A DNA stretch of 64,000 nucleotides from Saccharomonospora azurea NA-128 (GTDB lineage Bacteria; Actinomycetota; Actinomycetes; Mycobacteriales; Pseudonocardiaceae), in the NCBI RefSeq assembly GCF_000231055.2, contig NZ_CM001466.1, positions 2,492,018 through 2,556,017 on the forward strand, given 5' to 3'. Of this stretch, positions 56,037-64,000 are shown piece after piece (within the stretch, counting starts at the first letter, position 1; every line of letters starts with the position of its first letter). The notes below the pieces were generated by a model, which saw only the letters and a list, made by a program, of their open reading frames with translations, searched no databases and was not told where the DNA came from. The position numbers and the translations under genes were made by a program.

Positions 56037-56588
56037 CTAGCCGAAAATGCTCGTGACGCTTTCGACGAAACTCGCGACGAACTGTATCGCGATGATCAAA
56101 AAGATCAGCATCAGCGTCAGCGCCACCACGAACCCGGCCGATCCCGCCGACGGCTTCCGCACCTGAGGCGCCGGACGGCGGGTGCGGCTCCCCTGTCCCG
56201 GCCTGCGCCTCCGCATGATGGGCGCCAGCAGGGCGGGCGCCGAAGCCCGCACGCCCGGGCGCTGTGGGGGGATCTCCGCCGTCGGCTCGTCGTCCTCGTC
56301 GTCGGCCCCGGCAGAGCCACCGGATCCGGGAGCGGAACCGGAGGCACCGGAGGCACCGGAACCAGTGCCACCGCCGGACGCCGCCTCCTGCGCCGCGAGC
56401 GCGGTGGCCAGCTGCTGCACCGCTTCCCGATTCACCCCGACCGGCTGTGGGGGATGACCGTTCTCGCCACCGGCGGCGACGCCGCCCGCACCGGCCGCAC
56501 CGCCCGAACCGTTGTCCGGCGTACCACCCAGCGAATCACTGAACGGCTTCGGCGGCTCCGGAGCCTGAGTACCGTCCGTGTCCACCAC
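56037..56588 (-). CDS. Gly/Pro-rich protein with C-terminal membrane anchor
   Basis: 183 residues. The first ~145 are disordered and rich in Gly, Ala, Pro and Glu/Asp (GGGTGSGASGASGSAPGSGG, then EDDEPTAEIPPQRPG), followed by a basic patch. A single hydrophobic C-terminal helix (FVVALTLMLIFLIIAIQFVA) ends in a short amphipathic tail, so the protein looks tail-anchored with its bulk in the cytoplasm. GTG 56588 is preferred because GGGAGG lies 4 nt ahead; ATG 56600 is the alternative. Unknown family; it lies between topA and the MFS/TMK fusion gene, all on the same strand. Confidence 0.65.
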   Translation of the reverse strand: MVDTDGTQAPEPPKPFSDSLGGTPDNGSGGAAGAGGVAAGGENGHPPQPVGVNREAVQQLATALAAQEAASGGGTGSGASGASGSAPGSGGSAGADDEDDEPTAEIPPQRPGVRASAPALLAPIMRRRRPGQGSRTRRPAPQVRKPSAGSAGFVVALTLMLIFLIIAIQFVASFVESVTSIFG

Positions 56589-56765
56589 ACGTCCTCCCAT
56601 GGTCGGGTTCGGCGTGCGCACCACCCTGACCTCACACAGCGTGGCGCGCCGCGTGCCGTGTGTTGACCAGCGTAGCGGGACTCGGCGCCCTCGCCACCCG
56701 CCCATCGGAGCGCATGTTGATCACTCTGCGCACACGTCCGAGGGCGGGGACGAGGTTCGGGCAGG

Positions 56766-59528
56766 TCAGCCCTTCGACTTGGTGCTCGCGGCGGTCTTGC
56801 GTCGCGCGGGCGCCTTCTTCTTCGCCGGACCCTTCGCCCGCTTCTCGGCGAGCAGCTCCGCCGCCCGTTCCTGCGTCAGGTCCTCCACGGAGTCCGACTT
56901 GCGCAACGAGGCGTTGTACTCGCCGTCGGTGACGTACGGCCCGAACCGGCCGTCCTTGACCACGATCGGCTTGCCCGACACGGGGTCCTCGCCCAGCTCC
57001 TTCAACGGCGGCTTGGCCGCGGCCTGACGCCCTCGGCGCTTGGGCTCGGCGTAGATCTTGAGCGCTTCCTCCAGCGTGATCTCGAAGATCTGCTCCTCGC
57101 TCGTCAACGACCGCGAGTCGGTGCCCTTCTTCAGGTAGGGACCGTAGCGGCCGTTCTGAGCGGTGATCTCCTCGCCGCTCTCCGGGTCGGTGCCCACGAC
57201 GCGCGGCAGCGACAACAGCTTCAACGCGTCCTCGAGGGTCACGTCCTGCACCGACATCGACTTGAACAGCGACGCCGTCCGCGGCTTGGGCTTCTTCGCC
57301 TTGCTCTTCTTGCCGTCGGCGCTCTCCTCCGGCTCGGGCAGGATCTCGGTGACGTACGGACCGAACCGGCCTTCCTTGGCGACGATCTCGTGACCGGTCT
57401 CCGGGTCGGTGCCCAGCACCCGCCCTTCCTGCGGTGTCGCGAACAACTTCTCCGCGATGTCCACCGTCAACTCGTCCGGCGGGAGGTCCTCGGGCAGGTT
57501 CGCGCGCTGCGACTCGCCGTCGACCTCGCGCTCCAGGTACGGCCCGTAGCGGCCCACCCGCACGTACACCTGGCGGCCCTCGTTGTCGAGGAACATCGGG
57601 ATCGAGTTGATCTCGCGGGCGTCGATGTCCTCGACGCCCGACCCGACGAGCTTCTTCAACCCGCCGAGCCTGCCGATCGAGCCGTCGACACCCATCTCAC
57701 CGCCGAAGTAGAACCGCGACAGCCACTCGGTGCGCTGCTCGTCGCCCGCCGCGATGCGGTCGAGCTCGTCCTCCATCGCCGCGGTGAAGTCGTAGTCCAC
57801 CAACCGCTCGAAATGCCGCTCCAGCAGCCCGACCACCGAGAACGCCACCCAGGACGGCACCAGCGCGGACCCCTTCTTCCACACGTACCCGCGGTCCTGG
57901 ATGGTGTTGATGATCGACGCGTACGTCGACGGCCTGCCGATGCCCAGCTCCTCCAGCTTGCTCACCAGACTGGGCTCGCTGTAGCGCGGCGGCGGCGACG
58001 TCGAGTGCGCGTCCGGGCTCAGCTCGCTCGCCGTCAGCTCCTGGCCGCGCGCCAGCCTCGGCAACCTGCTCTGCTTGTCGTCGGCCTCGCCACCCGCCTC
58101 GGCGTCCACCGACTCGACGTAGGCCTTCAGGAACCCGGGGAACGTGATCGTCCGCCCGGACGCCGAGAACACGCACTCCTCACCGCTGGAGGCGGTGCCG
58201 GTGATCTTCACCGACATCGTGGTGCCCTTGGCGTCGGCCATCTGCGAGGCGATCGTGCGCTGCCAGATCAGTTCGTAGAGCCGGAACTCGTCGGTCTCCA
58301 GCTCCCCGGCCACGGCGCCGGGTGTCCGGAACACCTCGCCGGCCGGCCGGATGGCCTCGTGCGCCTCCTGCGCGTTCTTGACCTTGCGCGTGTACTGACG
58401 CGGCTTGTCCGCGACGTACTCGGACCCGTACAGCTCCGTGGCCTGGCTCCGCGCCGCCGCCAACGCCGACTCCGACAGCGTCGTCGAGTCGGTCCGCATG
58501 TAGGTGATGTAACCGTTCTCGTAGAGCCGCTGCGCGATCCGCATCGTGCGCTCCGACGAGAACCGCAGCTTGCGGCCTGCCTCCTGCTGCAACGTCGACG
58601 TCATGAACGGCGCGTACGGCCTGCGCGTGTACGGCTTCTCCTCGACGCTCGTGACCGTGAACTCGCGCCCGGCCAGAGCCTCGGCGAGCCGGTTGGCGTC
58701 GACCTCCCCCAGCACCCGCACGTCCTGCGACTGCTGCTTGAGGCGGCCGTCCGGCCCGAAGTCCCGCCCCGTCGCGAGGCGAGCTCCGTCCACCGCCGTC
58801 AGCCTGGCGGGAAACGACCGCGGAGCGACCTCGCCACCGTCGCCACCGGTGTCCATGACAGCGGAGATGTCCCAGTACGACGCCGAGGTGAACCGCATAC
58901 GCTCGCGTTCGCGCTCGACGATCACCCGCGTGGCCACCGACTGCACCCGGCCCGCCGACAGCTTCGGCATGACCTTCTTCCACAGCACCGGCGACACCTC
59001 GTAGCCGTACAGGCGGTCGAGGATGCGCCGGGTCTCCTGGGCGTCCACGAGGTCCGGGTCGAGGTCACGAGTGTTCTCGGCGGCAGCGCGGATGGCCTGC
59101 TCGGTCACCTCGTGGAAGACCATGCGCCGAACGGGAACCTTCGGCTTGAGCGCTTCGAGCAGGTGCCAGGCGATGGCCTCGCCCTCGCGGTCGGGGTCGG
59201 TGGCCAGGTACAGCTCGTCGACGTCCTTCAGCAGGCTCTTCAGCTCGCTGACCGTCGTCTTCTTGTCCGGCGTGATGATGTAGAGCGGCTCGAAGCCGTT
59301 GTCCACGTCGACGCCGAGGCGGGCCCACGACTGCCCCTTGTACTTCGCCGGCACGTCGGCCGCGCCCCTCGGCAGATCGCGAATGTGACCACGGGACGAC
59401 TCGACGACGTAATCGCTGCCGAGATACGGAGCGATCTTGCGGGCCTTCGTCGGCGACTCGACGATCACCAGTCTCCGGCGACCGTCACCGTTCGTGCCCG
59501 TCTTCTTCGTCCGTGTCGATCCAGCCAC
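56766..59528 (-). CDS. topA: DNA topoisomerase I (TopA)
   Basis: A 920-residue type IA topoisomerase that relaxes negative supercoils. The Toprim domain starts RRLVIVESPTKARKIAPYLG and has the ATDPDREGEAIAWHLLEALK motif. The active-site Tyr lies in GYITYMRTDSTTLS. MPKLSAGRVQSVATRVIVER and VEKPYTRRPYAPFMTSTLQQ are typical. Instead of zinc fingers the C-terminus holds several topoisomerase C-terminal repeats (GRFGPYVTE, NGRYGPYLKKG, DGRFGPYVTDG) and a Lys/Ala-rich tail, the actinobacterial form. GTG 59528 starts the protein. Confidence 0.98.
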   Translation of the reverse strand: MAGSTRTKKTGTNGDGRRRLVIVESPTKARKIAPYLGSDYVVESSRGHIRDLPRGAADVPAKYKGQSWARLGVDVDNGFEPLYIITPDKKTTVSELKSLLKDVDELYLATDPDREGEAIAWHLLEALKPKVPVRRMVFHEVTEQAIRAAAENTRDLDPDLVDAQETRRILDRLYGYEVSPVLWKKVMPKLSAGRVQSVATRVIVERERERMRFTSASYWDISAVMDTGGDGGEVAPRSFPARLTAVDGARLATGRDFGPDGRLKQQSQDVRVLGEVDANRLAEALAGREFTVTSVEEKPYTRRPYAPFMTSTLQQEAGRKLRFSSERTMRIAQRLYENGYITYMRTDSTTLSESALAAARSQATELYGSEYVADKPRQYTRKVKNAQEAHEAIRPAGEVFRTPGAVAGELETDEFRLYELIWQRTIASQMADAKGTTMSVKITGTASSGEECVFSASGRTITFPGFLKAYVESVDAEAGGEADDKQSRLPRLARGQELTASELSPDAHSTSPPPRYSEPSLVSKLEELGIGRPSTYASIINTIQDRGYVWKKGSALVPSWVAFSVVGLLERHFERLVDYDFTAAMEDELDRIAAGDEQRTEWLSRFYFGGEMGVDGSIGRLGGLKKLVGSGVEDIDAREINSIPMFLDNEGRQVYVRVGRYGPYLEREVDGESQRANLPEDLPPDELTVDIAEKLFATPQEGRVLGTDPETGHEIVAKEGRFGPYVTEILPEPEESADGKKSKAKKPKPRTASLFKSMSVQDVTLEDALKLLSLPRVVGTDPESGEEITAQNGRYGPYLKKGTDSRSLTSEEQIFEITLEEALKIYAEPKRRGRQAAAKPPLKELGEDPVSGKPIVVKDGRFGPYVTDGEYNASLRKSDSVEDLTQERAAELLAEKRAKGPAKKKAPARRKTAASTKSKG

Positions 59529-59814
59529 GCTGTCCGCTCTTTCACTCAGATGTCACTCGTCCGACCAGCCAGTGTGCACGCCGTGCACCACCGGTGTCCG
59601 CTCAGGTGCTGCAACACGCCGACACCCTCATCCGTTCCACGCCTCGGACAGCCGGTCGACGATGTCTCCCTTTTCCACACCTAGCACGTCAGGCGCCACC
59701 GCCCTCGCCCGGGGCACTGCGTGACAACGCGATCACCCTTCGTGCAACTGGGAAGCGGCCCCCGACGACGCGCATCGAGCGGGTTCCCCGGGCAGGGGTG
59801 GGGAAACGACCGGT

Positions 59815-60435
59815 TCAGGATCCCGGCGAGTCGATCCGGGGCGCCGGATCGGCGCCGGTGAGCGTGCGACACGCCGGTGCGTGACCGCTCGCCTCCCGCA
59901 GTTCCGGCACCGCGTCGAAGCCCTCCAGCAGGTCGAGGGCGCCGATGTCGTCGAGCGGCTCGCGCACGGCGCTCACCGCATCCCGGCTGGCTTCCGCGCT
60001 CTCGGCGACGCTCAGGTCCTCCAGCACCGCTCGGGCCCGCTCCCGGATGCCGCCGTACGTGGACAGCGCCTCCCGACGCACCCGGTCGGCACCGTCGACC
60101 GGCACCGAGTCCAGACTTTCGAGGCGGTCGACCGTGCGATCCAGGCCCCCCACCACCACTTCGAGCAGCTGCCCCGAGGTCTCCGACGCACGTCGCGGGC
60201 TGCTCGCGTCGATGTTCGGCATCTCCGACACCGACAGCACGAGCTCGGACACCGCTCCGCAGTAGTCGTTGGCCCAGGTCACCGCCGCGTCGCGCGCCGG
60301 CGCGTCGGCGGTCGTCGAGGTTCGCCGACCACCCTCCGGTTCCCCGGGGTCAGGCGTGGGCGCGCCACCGCAACCCGCGACGACACACAACACGAGCGTC
60401 GCGCACAGCCCGACCCTCTCCCTGAACCGGTGCAT
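59815..60435 (-). CDS. putative lipoprotein of unknown function
   Basis: 206 residues. The signal peptide MHRFRERVGLCATLVLCVVAG ends in a lipobox with Cys (VAGC). The mature part begins with a Pro/Thr-rich linker and then a helical domain (WANDYCGAVSELVLSVSEMP; VDRLESLDSVPVDGADRV; YGGIRERARAVLEDLSV). A second Cys pair (YCGA and ACRTL) could form a disulphide. ATG 60435 has GGAGG at proper spacing; GTG 60441 is two codons longer. No known domain is recognised; similar small helical lipoproteins are common in actinobacteria. Confidence 0.8.
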   Translation of the reverse strand: MHRFRERVGLCATLVLCVVAGCGGAPTPDPGEPEGGRRTSTTADAPARDAAVTWANDYCGAVSELVLSVSEMPNIDASSPRRASETSGQLLEVVVGGLDRTVDRLESLDSVPVDGADRVRREALSTYGGIRERARAVLEDLSVAESAEASRDAVSAVREPLDDIGALDLLEGFDAVPELREASGHAPACRTLTGADPAPRIDSPGS

Positions 60436-60507
60436 ACACACCTCCGAAGCGAACGGGCCGACCGGTGCACTCTAGGGCGTCGACACCTCACCCCGACATG
60501 CCCGGGC

Positions 60508-60555
60508 CGGGCCGGGGACGCGGTGGAAGAGTTCCACCCGTCCCGACCCGGCCCG
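60508..60555 (-). terminator. compound hairpin terminator of hppA
   Basis: An outer stem CGGGCCGGG/CCCGGCCCG (60508-60516 with 60547-60555) encloses an inner hairpin GGTGGAA-GAG-TTCCACC (60522-60538). It lies about 50 nt after the hppA stop. Confidence 0.7.
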
Positions 60556-60604
60556 TCGGACGCATCGGGAGCCGACCGCTGCCGCCGGCCCCGACCCACT
60601 GGAG

Positions 60605-62890
60605 CTAGGCCTTCGCGGTGTTGCTCTCCGCGGCGGGCGTGTCGTTCATCGCGGACGCCCGCCGCTTCGAGACCACGATCGCCGCCACGATGACCAGCAC
60701 CGACGCCACGGCGATGGCCAGCCTGAACGGCGTCGACGCGCTCTCCCCGACCGACAGGGTCACGACCGCGGGAGCGATGAGCAACGACACCAGGTTCATG
60801 ACCTTCAGCAGTGGGTTGATCGCCGGACCCGCCGTGTCCTTGAACGGGTCGCCGACCGTGTCGCCGATGACGGTGGCCGCATGCGCCTCGGAGTTCTTGC
60901 CACCGTGGTGACCGTCCTCCACGAGCTTCTTGGCGTTGTCCCACGCACCACCCGAGTTGGCCAGGAACACCGCCATGAGCATGCCCGTGGCGATCGCACC
61001 ACCCAGGTAGCCCGCGAGCGCACCGGTGCCGAGCCCGAAGCCCACGGCGATCGGCGCGAACACCGCCAAGAGTCCCGGAGTCGCCAGCTCCCGCAACGAG
61101 TCGCGGGTCACGATGTCGACCACCTTGCCGTACTCGGGCCGCGTCGTGCCCTCCATGATCCCCGGGATCGTGCGGAACTGGCGGCGCACCTCGTACACCA
61201 CCGCACCCGCGGCGCGCGACACCGCGTTGACCGCGAGACCGGAGAAGAGGAACACCACGGCGGCTCCGACGATCACCCCGACCAGCGTGTTCGGGGAGAT
61301 GATGCTGTCGGAGAACGATTCGCCCACGTCGCTGAGTGTGGCTCCCGCGTCGACCAGTGCGTCCCGGATCGCGGCGGAGTAGGAGCCGAACAGCGCCGTG
61401 GCCGCCAGCACCGCCGTCGAGATCGCGATGCCCTTGGTGATCGCCTTGGTGGTGTTGCCCACCGCGTCGAGCTCCGTGAGGATCTGCACGCCCTCGCCCT
61501 CGGTCAGATCACCCGACATCTCCGCGATGCCCTGCGCGTTGTCGGAGACCGGACCGAAGGTGTCCATCGCGACGATGACACCCACCGTGGTGAGCAGACC
61601 CGTACCGGCGAGCGCCACGGCGAACAACGCCACCGAACCGCCGAGCAGGTACGCGCCGAACACCGCCCCGCCCACGACGAGCGCGGTGAACACGGCCGAC
61701 TCGAAACCGACCCCGATACCCGACAGGATCACCGTGGCCGCCCCGGTCTCCGAGGTCTTGCCGACGTCCTTCACCGGCTTGTGCTCGGTGCCCGTGTAGT
61801 AGCCCGTGAGCCACAGGATGACGCCCGCGAGCACGATCCCGATGATCACCGACACGGTCGCGATCACGGCCGGGTTGCCCTCGGCGCCGTCGAACGAGCT
61901 CGGCAGGAACACGAACGACGCGACGGCCGACAACACCGCCGAGATGACGGCGGAGATGTAGAAGGAACGGTTGATGGTCGTCAGACCGCCCTCACCCGCC
62001 CTGGCGCGTGTGATGTAGATGCCGATGACCGCCGTGATGACCCCGATCGCGGGGATGATCAGCGGGAACACGAGCCCGTGCCCCGTGGTGGCGAACGCGG
62101 CACTGCCGAGGATCAACGCCGCGACGAGCGTCACCGCGTACGACTCGAACAGGTCCGCCGCCATGCCCGCGCAGTCGCCGACGTTGTCACCGACGTTGTC
62201 GGCGATCGTCGCCGCGTTGCGCGGATCGTCCTCGGGGATGTTCTGCTCGACCTTGCCCACCAGGTCGGCACCGACGTCGGCCGCCTTGGTGAAGATGCCA
62301 CCACCGACCCTCATGAACATCGCGATGAGCGCCGCACCGAAACCGAAGCCCTCCAGCACCTTCGGCGCCTGTCCGGTGTAGACCAGCACGACCACGGAGG
62401 CCCCGAACAGGCCGAGCCCGACCGTGAACATGCCGACGACACCACCGGTACGGAAGGCGATCCGCATCGCCTTCTCCCGACCCGCGGGTTCTCTGGCCGC
62501 TGCCGCGACCCGCACGTTCGCTCTCGTGGCCAACCACATCCCGAGGTAGCCGATGAAGAACGAGAACGCCGCACCGACGAGGAAGAACACCGACCGCCCG
62601 ATCCGCTCACCGACGGTCTCGGCGGGCAGAACCAGCAGCAGGAGAAACACGATCACCCCGAAGACGGCGAGCGTGTTCCGTTGTCGGTTGAGATAGGCAG
62701 CCGCGCCTTCCTGCACCGCCTTGGCGATCTCCTGCATCTTCTCGGTGCCCTGGCCCGCGGCCAGCACTTCCTTGAGCAGGAGATAACCGATGACCAGTGC
62801 TGCGAGGGCGACCGCGGCGACCACGGCGACGATGCCGTAGTCACCTCCGGACAGCTCCAGAGAGCTCTCCGCGAGGAATTGCCGGGACAT
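60605..62890 (-). CDS. hppA: K+-insensitive H+-translocating membrane pyrophosphatase
   Basis: A 761-residue membrane enzyme with about 16 transmembrane helices that uses pyrophosphate to pump protons. The substrate-site motif GGGIFTKAADVGADLVGKVE and the DNVGDNVGD repeat are intact, with the second acidic motif later in DTVGDPFKDTAGP. GNTTKAITKG carries Lys where K+-dependent forms have Ala, so it is the K+-independent type. ATG 62890 has AGGAGG upstream. It stands alone, transcribed from its own promoter in the gap before the helicase gene. Confidence 0.96.
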   Translation of the reverse strand: MSRQFLAESSLELSGGDYGIVAVVAAVALAALVIGYLLLKEVLAAGQGTEKMQEIAKAVQEGAAAYLNRQRNTLAVFGVIVFLLLLVLPAETVGERIGRSVFFLVGAAFSFFIGYLGMWLATRANVRVAAAAREPAGREKAMRIAFRTGGVVGMFTVGLGLFGASVVVLVYTGQAPKVLEGFGFGAALIAMFMRVGGGIFTKAADVGADLVGKVEQNIPEDDPRNAATIADNVGDNVGDCAGMAADLFESYAVTLVAALILGSAAFATTGHGLVFPLIIPAIGVITAVIGIYITRARAGEGGLTTINRSFYISAVISAVLSAVASFVFLPSSFDGAEGNPAVIATVSVIIGIVLAGVILWLTGYYTGTEHKPVKDVGKTSETGAATVILSGIGVGFESAVFTALVVGGAVFGAYLLGGSVALFAVALAGTGLLTTVGVIVAMDTFGPVSDNAQGIAEMSGDLTEGEGVQILTELDAVGNTTKAITKGIAISTAVLAATALFGSYSAAIRDALVDAGATLSDVGESFSDSIISPNTLVGVIVGAAVVFLFSGLAVNAVSRAAGAVVYEVRRQFRTIPGIMEGTTRPEYGKVVDIVTRDSLRELATPGLLAVFAPIAVGFGLGTGALAGYLGGAIATGMLMAVFLANSGGAWDNAKKLVEDGHHGGKNSEAHAATVIGDTVGDPFKDTAGPAINPLLKVMNLVSLLIAPAVVTLSVGESASTPFRLAIAVASVLVIVAAIVVSKRRASAMNDTPAAESNTAKA

Positions 62891-63115
62891 TCGTTGTCCT
62901 CCTGAGACGTCGCCTGTTGCCCGCGCCGGTCCCCGCGGCCGGATGCCGACCCAGTGTGCCGACGCTGACAGTGGGATCTACGCCACTATTTGTGTGGTTC
63001 GGCGGAGTCTATTGGTACTGCGGCCCACGCGGGCAACAGTGACCCAGGTCGCATTCGGGTACACTCGGTGTGAATCTGATCACTCGCATGGTGTGTCCAC
63101 AGTCACGACGCCGAC
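62891..63115. promoter_or_regulatory. divergent promoter region of hppA and the helicase
   Basis: No gene is seen. The stretch is somewhat less GC-rich than its surroundings (for example ACTATTTGTGTGG and GTCTATTGGTACTG) and must contain the hppA promoter on the minus strand and probably that of the rightward genes. I could not single out a convincing -35/-10 pair. Confidence 0.4.
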
Positions 63116-63253
63116 GTGTGCGAAGCTTCGAAGGTGGCGTACCGGGTGACAAGTCGACAAAGCATTACCGAGGCGGTGAGCACCGCCCCGACTCCCCCAC
63201 GGTCCACGCACCCGTCCCCGAGCACTTCGTCGCTGTCCGGTGAGCGGTTGTGA
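63116..63253 (+). CDS. possible small ORF overlapping the helicase start (45 aa)
   Basis: An open frame from GTG 63116 (or GTG 63146) ends in a TGA that overlaps the helicase GTG by 4 bp (GTGA at 63250-63253). The product would be Ser/Thr/Pro-rich (ITEAVSTAPTPPRSTHPSPS) with no domain or signal. The overlap mirrors the coupled starts used elsewhere in this genome, but the composition is also what random GC-rich DNA gives, and no ribosome binding site is evident. It may equally be untranslated leader. Confidence 0.25.
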   Translation: MCEASKVAYRVTSRQSITEAVSTAPTPPRSTHPSPSTSSLSGERL

Positions 63254-64000
63254 CCGACACGGCTGAGACGCGCGCTCGCCGCCTGCTCCGCAGAGCGACG
63301 GCGGGAGTACCGGAGGACGACTATCCGGTCACGCACATCGCCGACCTCCCCGCCCGCCATGCCCGTGCCACCGACTGGCCCGGCTGGGTGCCCGATGCGG
63401 TACTCGCCGCCGTCACCGCGACGGGCGTCGACAGGCCATGGGAACACCAGGTCGAGGCGGCATCCACGGCGTGGTCGGGGCACAACGTCGTCGTGGCGAC
63501 GGGGACGTCGTCCGGGAAGTCGCTGGCCTACCAACTGCCCGTGCTGTCACGACTGGCGACCGACGGAAGGGCGACCGCTCTCTACCTGTCGCCGACGAAG
63601 GCGCTCGCCGGCGACCAACTACGTTCGGTGTCCGATATGGACGTCCAGGGTGTCCGGCCCGCGCGCTACGACGGTGACACCCCGCAGAGCGAACGCGGAT
63701 GGGTGAGGGACCACGCACGCTGGGTCTTCACGAACCCCGACATGCTGCATCGGGGAATCCTGCCCGCACATCCTCGCTGGGCGCGGTTCTTCCGCGGGCT
63801 CTCCTACGTGGTCGTCGACGAGTGCCACGGCTACCGAGGGGTGTTCGGTTCCCACGTGGCGCTCCTGCTGCGGCGGCTGCGGCGCATCGCGCGACGTTAC
63901 GGGGCCGACCCCGTGTTCGTGCTCGCCTCGGCGACCACGGCGGAACCCGCCGAGTTCGCAGGCCGTCTGCTCGGCGCCGACTGCGTCGCCGTGACGGACG
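63250..64000 (+). CDS. DEAD/DEAH-box helicase, MrfA/Rv3649 type (cut by window edge)
   Basis: The first ~250 residues of a superfamily 2 helicase. A TGA in frame at 63241 fixes the start at or after GTG 63250. The Q-motif region is VDRPWEHQVEAASTAW, Walker A VATGTSSGKSLAYQLP, motif Ia LYLSPTKALAGDQLR, motif Ib TNPDMLHRGIL, motif II DECHGYRGVFGSHVA and motif III LASATTAEPAEF. The DECH box and the following GVFGSH are typical of the MrfA (YprA)/Rv3649 group, which is implicated in DNA repair. The C-terminal helicase half and DUF1998 domain would lie beyond the right edge. Confidence 0.93.
   Translation, partial: MTDTAETRARRLLRRATAGVPEDDYPVTHIADLPARHARATDWPGWVPDAVLAAVTATGVDRPWEHQVEAASTAWSGHNVVVATGTSSGKSLAYQLPVLSRLATDGRATALYLSPTKALAGDQLRSVSDMDVQGVRPARYDGDTPQSERGWVRDHARWVFTNPDMLHRGILPAHPRWARFFRGLSYVVVDECHGYRGVFGSHVALLLRRLRRIARRYGADPVFVLASATTAEPAEFAGRLLGADCVAVTD

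Noticed and set aside
57390..59684. A 764-codon plus-strand frame opposite topA
   Set aside because: Antisense shadow; topA is complete and unambiguous on the minus strand.

Overview
The window is a very GC-rich actinobacterial chromosome segment. Its gene content points to the Pseudonocardiaceae (Saccharomonospora/Amycolatopsis type): Lsr2, a MhuD-type heme oxygenase, ESX-associated EspG proteins, a DivIVA-like coiled coil, ClpC1-type ClpC, a K+-independent membrane pyrophosphatase, and many GTG/TTG starts with 4-bp stop/start overlaps. The family assignment is inference from gene content; no database search was done. Almost the whole window is an ordinary housekeeping chromosome. The unusual parts are the left edge, a split locus behind clpC, and an ESX-effector island.

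Left part (1-22 kb). A helix-turn-helix/TPR regulator is followed by four tightly overlapping small genes and a membrane protein of unknown function (75-2749). Next come a DUF2252 protein and metE. metE has a TTG start and sits behind a cobalamin riboswitch. Then follow small unknown genes, an SDR oxidoreductase, a DivIVA-like coiled-coil protein and a DUF445 membrane protein. A zinc-type ABC uptake operon (binding protein, ATPase, permease) with a candidate Zur box comes next, then a LacI regulator with overlapping inverted repeats at its start, beta-carbonic anhydrase, mutY, a Tat-exported amidase and a TetR regulator. An alpha/beta hydrolase lies divergent to an M1 peptidase lipoprotein, followed by mhuD and a sirtuin.

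Centre (22-40 kb). A membrane-anchored EEP phosphatase/nuclease is followed by clpC, two neighbouring frame-broken ORFs (one EspG-like), a mycothiol-type DinB protein, an AraC regulator and lsr2. A long leftward block then makes B-vitamin cofactors and related functions: coaX, panD, panC, a DUF2520 dehydrogenase-like protein, a PrsW protease, a DUF6779-like and a DUF3180 protein, folK, folB, folP, folE and ftsH. Pantothenate/CoA and folate synthesis are therefore side by side, with many overlaps that suggest translational coupling.

Right part (40-64 kb). Between ftsH and hpt sits a four-gene ESX-type island: a small PE/WXG-like protein, a PPE-like protein and two EspG-like chaperones. No ESX secretion machinery is in view. 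After it come hpt, tilS, a TIGR03624/DUF2342 metalloprotease, a DacB carboxypeptidase with an unusually long disordered N-terminus, ppa, gamma-carbonic anhydrase, tRNA-Thr(CGT), a secreted membrane-anchored unknown, holB, an MFS/thymidylate-kinase-like fusion whose kinase P-loop is degenerate, topA, a lipoprotein, hppA and, cut by the right edge, an MrfA/Rv3649-type helicase.

Transcription ends are marked by strong GC-rich hairpins, mostly without U-tracts. The best candidates for undescribed biology are the HTH-TPR/small-ORF cassette at the left edge, the fused transporter with a kinase-dead-looking TMK domain, and the isolated ESX effector/chaperone island with its broken EspG relative behind clpC.
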